Source of the DNA: Pseudomonas umsongensis
GTDB lineage: Bacteria; Pseudomonadota; Gammaproteobacteria; Pseudomonadales; Pseudomonadaceae
NCBI RefSeq assembly: GCF_002236105.1
Contig: NZ_NIWU01000001.1
Location: 930,001-994,000 of the forward strand
Direction of reading: 5' to 3'
DNA: 64,000 nt
The position numbers and the translations under genes are program-made. Shown here piece by piece: positions 59,600 to 64,000 of the stretch; position 1 is the stretch's first letter, and every line of letters begins with the position of its first letter. The notes beneath the pieces are model-generated. The model had not been told where the DNA came from. It was given only the letters and a program-made list of their open reading frames with translations, and did not search any database.

Positions 59600-60544
59600 A
59601 TGACAACAGGGAACAGACTTGCATTGGGCCTGCTGGCCTTACTGCCCGCCATGCTGGCCCAGGCGGATAACGGCGGTATCGGTTTCTGGCTGCCAGGCCA
59701 GTTCGGCGCGTTGGCGGCGGTACCCACCGAGCCCGGCTGGAGCCTGCCGCTGATCTACTACCACGCCCACGCCAAGGACGACGCCAGCAAACCCGTTCCC
59801 CGAGGCGGACTGACAACGGTTGGCCTGGATGCGACAGCGGATATCCTGTTCGCCTTCCCGAGCTACACCTTCGCCGAGCCTTTGCTCGGCGCTCAGGCTG
59901 CCCTGGCAATGGGCGCAGCCGTGGCGCGCTCCGAAGGCAGTGTCGATCTCACGCTGACAGGCCCGCGGGGCCGGACCGTCTCCGGCAGTACCGACGACAC
60001 GTTGAAAGGCGGCAGCGACCTTTATGTGATGGGCACCCTGAAATGGAACCATGGCGTTCACAACTTCATTGCCTACAGCATGGGAGACATTCCGGTCGGT
60101 GCCTACGACCCCAATCGCCTGGTTAACATCGGCCTGGGTCACGCCGCTCTGGATGCGGGAGGCGGCTACACCTATTTTGACAAGAAGAACGAGTTTTCCG
60201 CCGTGGCGGGACTGACGTACAACTGGGAAAACAGCGATATCGACTATCAGAACGGTGTCGATGCCCACCTTGACCTGAGCGCCTCGCACTTCATCAATGA
60301 CCAGACTCACCTGGGCCTGGTTGGCTATGTCTACCAGCAGGTCACCGGCGATAGCGGCAGCGGTGCCACCTTTGGTGATTTCAAATCCAGGGTCAATGGC
60401 ATTGGGCCCCAAGCCGGGCACTTCTTCAAAGTCGGTAAAGACCTTTGGTACGCCAACCTCAAGGGCTACTACGAGTTCGATGCGAAGAATCGGGCAGAAG
60501 GCTGGAACACCTGGTTATCCGTGGTCATTCCTCTATCGAATTGA
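59600..60544 (+). CDS. SphA/MetA-pathway family outer-membrane protein
   Basis: 314 residues from ATG 59600 (GAGGG six bases upstream), with a signal peptide ending LPAMLAQA. The mature start DNGGIGFWLPGQFGALAAVPTEPGWSLPLIYYHAHAK is typical of the SphA-like/phenol-degradation MetA-pathway family (PF13557). The rest alternates like a 12-14 stranded barrel (YNWENSDIDYQNGVDAHLDLSASHFIND, then a terminal WLSVVIPLSN). Members are found with aromatic and sphingosine catabolic genes and are thought to assist uptake. It precedes the flavin amine oxidase on the same strand. Confidence 0.82.
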   Translation: MTTGNRLALGLLALLPAMLAQADNGGIGFWLPGQFGALAAVPTEPGWSLPLIYYHAHAKDDASKPVPRGGLTTVGLDATADILFAFPSYTFAEPLLGAQAALAMGAAVARSEGSVDLTLTGPRGRTVSGSTDDTLKGGSDLYVMGTLKWNHGVHNFIAYSMGDIPVGAYDPNRLVNIGLGHAALDAGGGYTYFDKKNEFSAVAGLTYNWENSDIDYQNGVDAHLDLSASHFINDQTHLGLVGYVYQQVTGDSGSGATFGDFKSRVNGIGPQAGHFFKVGKDLWYANLKGYYEFDAKNRAEGWNTWLSVVIPLSN

Positions 60545-60732
60545 ACGCAATCGACCAAGGAGGCACGCACCCCGAGGCCCCGGTACCGGTAACAGTCGAC
60601 CACGACGCTTGAAAACGTGCTTGGCACCCAAGGCTAAATCATTGGCATCCCCTGACAATTGCTGCGCCCCGTCTTCTGTCATGTTTACCCCAGACTGCCA
60701 ACAGGCATCATGACGACATTCAAAGGTGGGGT

Positions 60733-62193
60733 ATGGATAACAAGCAGGGGCAGGGCGTAAGTCGCCGCAAGTTTCTCAGAAATGCCGGCGTTGTCGGTGC
60801 GGCAGGGGCAGCGGTGTCGGCGGGTGCCGTTTCGATCGGTACCGCGGTGGCCGGTGACAAGGGCGGCGCCAAATGCGCTGATTGCGATTACGACGTAGTG
60901 GTCATCGGCGGCGGATTTGCCGGCGTCACCGCGGCGCGCGAGAGCATGAAGAACGGCTACAAGACCGTGATTCTCGAAGCTCGCAACCGGCTCGGCGGGC
61001 GTACGTTCAGCAGTGAGTTTGCCGGTCACAAGGTCGAGTTGGGCGGAACCTGGATCCACTGGACGCAGCCCAACGTCTGGGCCGAAGTACAGCGCTACGG
61101 CCTGGAACTCAAAGAGACGCCGGAGCCGTTTGTCGAAGAACAGCAGACGGTGCGCATTATTCACGAAGGCAAGGCCGTCGAGCCAAAGCTTGAGGAATTA
61201 ATCGGTATTTCGAAGGCGGTAAAGGACTTCTTCGCCGATGCGCCCAAGCTCTGGGAGCGTCCCTACGACGCCAAGCATACCTGGGAGCAACTGCTCGCCG
61301 TCGATGGCATGACCGGCGCTGACCGTTTTGCGCAACTGAAGCTGACGCCGCTGGAGCGTAGCTTCATCGATGCCTATGTTGCCGGTATCGCCCATACCAC
61401 CAGCGATCGCACGTCCTATCTGGAAACGGCGCGCTGGTGGTCGCTGCCCGGCTGGAACATGACAGCTTTCGTCGATGCCTGTGGTCGCTACAGCTTCAAG
61501 GACGGCACCATCAGCCTGATCAACGCGATGATCGAGGACGGCAAGCCGCAGGTGCGCTTGTCCACACCGGTGGCCAAGGTCGAAGAGCAGGGCAAGCGCG
61601 TGCTGATTACCACCGAAGGCGGGGAGGTGATCCGTGCCGGTGCGGTGATCGTAACAGTCCCGATGAACGTGTTGCCGCGTATCGCGTTCACCCCGGCGCT
61701 GGATCCGGCGCTGGTCCAGGCGGCGGAGGAAAAACACACCGGCAGTGGCATCAAGGTGTTCGTCCGCACCAAGGGCAAGTTGCCGGAAGCGGGCAAGCGG
61801 CTCGGCCTCGCCGGTTCCGCTCACCCGATCAACATATTGGCGACCTATGCCAAGGCCGAGGATCACACCCTGTTCGTCGGGTTTGGCGCCGACCCTGCAA
61901 AACTCGATATCCAGGACCGTGACGCCGTGCAGGCGATGATGAGCTCCTTCTATCCGGACCTCGAAGTCGAAGCCTGCTACGGCTACGAATGGACCCTGGA
62001 CCCGTATGCCCGCGGCACCTATTGCAGCTACAAGCCTAACTGGATACGCAAGTACTACGATCACTTCCAGAAGGATCGCGGTCGTGTGGTGTTTGGCCAG
62101 GGCGACCACGGCGAAGGCTGGCGTGGTTTCATTGACGGCGCTATCAGTGCCGGCAGCCAGGCTGCATTGCGCACGCACAAACTGTTGGGCTGA
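60733..62193 (+). CDS. Tat-exported flavin amine oxidase, NicA2/pseudooxynicotine-oxidase type
   Basis: 486 residues. A twin-arginine signal SRRKFLRNAGVVG (about 10-22) is followed by the FAD motif DYDVVVIGGGFAGVTAARE (about 52-70), LEARNRLGGRTFSSEFAG and ELGGTWIHWTQPNVWAEVQRYG. That stretch matches, from memory, nicotine oxidoreductase NicA2 and pseudooxynicotine amine oxidase. The C-terminal FAD loop is GQGDHGEGWRGFIDGA. It would oxidise a secondary or primary amine in the periplasm, probably passing electrons to a cytochrome c as NicA2 does. No other nicotine genes are visible, so the amine is unknown. The 188 bases before it show no gene. Confidence 0.85.
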   Translation: MDNKQGQGVSRRKFLRNAGVVGAAGAAVSAGAVSIGTAVAGDKGGAKCADCDYDVVVIGGGFAGVTAARESMKNGYKTVILEARNRLGGRTFSSEFAGHKVELGGTWIHWTQPNVWAEVQRYGLELKETPEPFVEEQQTVRIIHEGKAVEPKLEELIGISKAVKDFFADAPKLWERPYDAKHTWEQLLAVDGMTGADRFAQLKLTPLERSFIDAYVAGIAHTTSDRTSYLETARWWSLPGWNMTAFVDACGRYSFKDGTISLINAMIEDGKPQVRLSTPVAKVEEQGKRVLITTEGGEVIRAGAVIVTVPMNVLPRIAFTPALDPALVQAAEEKHTGSGIKVFVRTKGKLPEAGKRLGLAGSAHPINILATYAKAEDHTLFVGFGADPAKLDIQDRDAVQAMMSSFYPDLEVEACYGYEWTLDPYARGTYCSYKPNWIRKYYDHFQKDRGRVVFGQGDHGEGWRGFIDGAISAGSQAALRTHKLLG

Positions 62194-62200
62194 CGAACCG

Positions 62201-62225
62201 GCCGGCGGGGCGCATCCCCGCCGGC
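62201..62225. terminator. Hairpin terminator between convergent genes
   Basis: GCCGGCGGGG at 62201-62210 pairs perfectly with CCCCGCCGGC at 62216-62225, with loop CGCAT. TTCCTTA follows on the plus strand. It probably serves the amine oxidase gene. Confidence 0.7.
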
Positions 62226-62229
62226 TTCC

Positions 62230-63240
62230 TTACTCAGGCTTTTGCTGACGAAATTCCCGCGGCGTCATCCCGACCCAGCGACGGAATGCGCGGGTGAAAG
62301 AACTGGCCTCGTTATAGCCCAGACGCTGGGCTATTTCCGTCAGGCTTTGTGGGGACTGGCGAACGAGATCGATCGCCAGCGCCTGGCGTATTTCCTCCAC
62401 CAACTCGGCAAATTCCACTTCAAGTTCCTGCAACCGCCGTTGCAGTGTGCGCTTGCTCATGCACAGGTGGCGCGCCACCTGATCGATGCCGATCTTGCCG
62501 TTGCTGATGTTGGCTTCAATCACCATGCCGATCCGGGTGGTCAGGTCGGTGTCGGCCAACCGGCGGCGGCGCTCGGCCTCCAGCCCTGGCAACAATGCCT
62601 GGAACAGGCGCGGATCGGCTGTCACCAAGGGTTGATCAAGCATCTCGCCGGGCCAGGCCATCACGTTCTTCGGCTGGTCGAAACGCAGCGGACATTTGAA
62701 CGCAGCCTTGTGCAGTTCGATATCGACCGGTTGCGGATGCGCGAAATCGACACGTAACGGCGCAAACCGCTCACCGGTGACCTCGCGCAAAAGGGCGTAC
62801 AGCGTTCCGATAGCGAACTCGGCATCCTGGCGCCGGTGCAGAACACTGGGGTCGGTGATCTGGTAGCTGATTTCCAGGCGACCCGCCTGCAGGCACCAGT
62901 CGAGCTCATTGGCCTGGGCGTGCACCACGATGTAGCGGCTGGCGGATACAAGCATCCCACGCACGTCCGGTGCGCTGCGCGCGGCATGACCGACCCCGCC
63001 CAACAGGCTGCTGTTGATACCGCTGCACAGCAAACCCAGGCCCATGCGCAACCCGAGGCTGGCGTCGCCATGGGCGGCGGCGACTTCCAGCAGGGCGTTG
63101 TATTGGCTCAACGGAATGGTGGCATCCGGTCGTTCCAGTAGCCCTTCGTCCAGGCCGACGGTCGCCAGGTGAGGGCGAAAAATGTCGGCATGACGCTGCA
63201 GCAGGGCTTCGGCATAAACGGTGTGTTTCAGACGAGACAT
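62230..63240 (-). CDS. AraC-family transcriptional regulator
   Basis: 336 residues from ATG 63240, with AGGAG nine bases upstream. The N-terminal ligand domain is of the PF12625 type (VGLDEGLLERPDATIPLSQYNALLEVAAAHGDASLGLRMG). The C-terminal double HTH is clear (IGIDQVARHLCMSKRTLQRRL, then SLTEIAQRLGYNEASSFTRAFRRWVGMTPREFRQ). It is similar in layout to ArgR/OruR-like activators. It is divergent from the sulfatase at 63500 and convergent with the amine oxidase, so either may be its target. Confidence 0.9.
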   Translation of the reverse strand: MSRLKHTVYAEALLQRHADIFRPHLATVGLDEGLLERPDATIPLSQYNALLEVAAAHGDASLGLRMGLGLLCSGINSSLLGGVGHAARSAPDVRGMLVSASRYIVVHAQANELDWCLQAGRLEISYQITDPSVLHRRQDAEFAIGTLYALLREVTGERFAPLRVDFAHPQPVDIELHKAAFKCPLRFDQPKNVMAWPGEMLDQPLVTADPRLFQALLPGLEAERRRRLADTDLTTRIGMVIEANISNGKIGIDQVARHLCMSKRTLQRRLQELEVEFAELVEEIRQALAIDLVRQSPQSLTEIAQRLGYNEASSFTRAFRRWVGMTPREFRQQKPE

Positions 63241-63499
63241 ACGAAATCGCTCCTGGCACGGCGGGTGGATCCCGTTCGCGTGAAATCGGGGATCAGCAAA
63301 AACGATGGCATGCACAATCCCGAGCGAATCCTAACAAGTGACGCAACGCCGCTCCCCCCTCCTTAGGTGGGGCGCGCGAAATTGGCGCCGAATGAAAAGT
63401 GTCTGGCATCCGCGGGCAATCACGGCAGTGGAGGGCGGCCTATGGTCTGGCCACGCTGGCGATTGTCATGCCGACAACCATCGCGCACTGGAGATTGAA

Positions 63500-64000
63500 A
63501 TGAGAAACCTATTGGCATGCCTGGCCTTGCCAGGTGTTCTGTTGGCGAGTCCGTTTGTGGTTGCCCAGGACGCGGCGCCGAACATCGTCGTCTTACTGTT
63601 CGACAACCTCGGATATGGCGAACTCGGTGTTTATGGCGGCGGCGCGCTGCGCGGGGCCGAGACGCCGCGCATCGACCAGTTGGCCGCTGAAGGGATGCGT
63701 TTCACCGACTTCAATGTCGAGGCGCAGTGCACGCCTTCGCGGTCGGCGTTGATGACCGGCCGCTTTCCGATCCGCTCCGGGACGTACAAGGTGCCTCGTC
63801 CCGGCCAGCCCGATGGCCTGACCCTGTGGGAAGTCACCTTGCCTGAGCTGCTGTCGGCCAAGGGATATGCGACGGGCATCTGGGGCAAGTGGCACCTGGG
63901 CAGCAGCGAGGAGCGCTTTCCGACCCAGCAGGGATTTGACGAATGGTACGGCGTGCCGCGTACCTACGATGAGGCCATGTGGTCGGCTTCGGACGTAGCC
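63500..64000 (+). CDS. Secreted sulfatase, N-terminal part (runs off the right edge)
   Basis: 167 codons are in the window, starting at ATG 63500 with GGAGATTGAA upstream. A Sec signal peptide (LACLALPGVLLASPFVVA) is followed by NIVVLLFDNLGYGELGVYGGG, with metal ligands near D35/N36. The sulfatase signature with the cysteine that is converted to formylglycine is CTPSRSALMTGR (C77-x-P-x-R81), and GKWHLG (129-134) carries further catalytic residues. It belongs to the alkaline-phosphatase-superfamily type I sulfatases that hydrolyse aryl or carbohydrate sulfate esters, mechanistically unrelated to the zinc alkylsulfatase at 33447. The maturation enzyme gene is not visible. It lies divergent from the AraC regulator; the 259-base gap between them contains another C-run/G-rich patch (63354-63371). 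Confidence 0.88.
   Translation, partial: MRNLLACLALPGVLLASPFVVAQDAAPNIVVLLFDNLGYGELGVYGGGALRGAETPRIDQLAAEGMRFTDFNVEAQCTPSRSALMTGRFPIRSGTYKVPRPGQPDGLTLWEVTLPELLSAKGYATGIWGKWHLGSSEERFPTQQGFDEWYGVPRTYDEAMWSASDVA

Noticed and set aside
60733..62193. A nicotine degradation locus based on the NicA2-like oxidase.
   Set aside because: Only one gene fits; no pseudooxynicotine, HSP or pyridine ring-degradation genes are nearby, so only the family call is kept.

Overview
The window looks like a chromosomal stretch of a fluorescens-complex Pseudomonas. I judge this from the high G+C coding bias, the gene families and the intergenic REP elements built on GTAGGAGCGAGCATGCTCGC. No rRNA, tRNA, CRISPR array or recognisable transposase was seen.

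Left part (1-14899), small-molecule catabolism. A ThDP-dependent decarboxylase/synthase-like gene and the start of an MFS transporter lie divergent to an iron-type alcohol dehydrogenase and a hotdog thioesterase (1-3580). Then comes a sugar-acid block: a XylX-like 2-keto-3-deoxypentonate dehydratase and a XylD-like IlvD/EDD dehydratase (minus strand), a divergent LysR regulator, a 2.3-kb intergenic repeat cluster, and a plus-strand operon for 2-oxoglutarate-semialdehyde dehydrogenase, MFS transporter, SDR dehydrogenase and FAH-type diketo-acid hydrolase. Together these encode a Weimberg-type route to 2-oxoglutarate plus a second exit (4-dehydrogenase and hydrolase) to pyruvate and a C2/C3 acid. 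Both halves carry the same LysR-type palindrome, ATAAC-N5-GTTAT, at 6785 and 10120.

Middle and right part (15026-59364), a large acyl-CoA island. It holds a dedicated etfBA pair, six acyl-CoA dehydrogenases (one visibly degenerate), three thiolases, two SDRs, two crotonases, a MaoC hydratase, two closely related AMP-forming acyl-CoA synthetases, and two closely related MalT/AlkS-type (LAL) LuxR regulators. An envelope set accompanies them: DUF1302 barrel, YCF48-like periplasmic protein, MMPL/RND permease, DUF1329 and DUF1254 proteins. One operon ends with an SdsA-like alkylsulfatase. Next to it lie an ANL ligase and a LuxC-type acyl-CoA reductase (a LuxE/LuxC-like pair without luciferase) and a zinc alcohol dehydrogenase. 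The simplest reading is uptake, desulfation, alcohol-to-acyl-CoA conversion and beta-oxidation of a bulky or branched, probably sulfated, hydrophobic compound. The substrate is not identifiable from the window, and no ring-cleavage genes are present.

Right edge (59600-64000): an SphA-like outer-membrane protein, a Tat-exported flavin amine oxidase of the NicA2/pseudooxynicotine-oxidase type, an AraC regulator, and the 5' part of a secreted FGly-type sulfatase that runs off the end.

Intergenic DNA is rich in repeats: REP pairs, a ~400-470 bp repeat in four direct copies plus inverted remnants, three ~135 bp palindromic MITE-like elements, and short G/C-tract palindromes.
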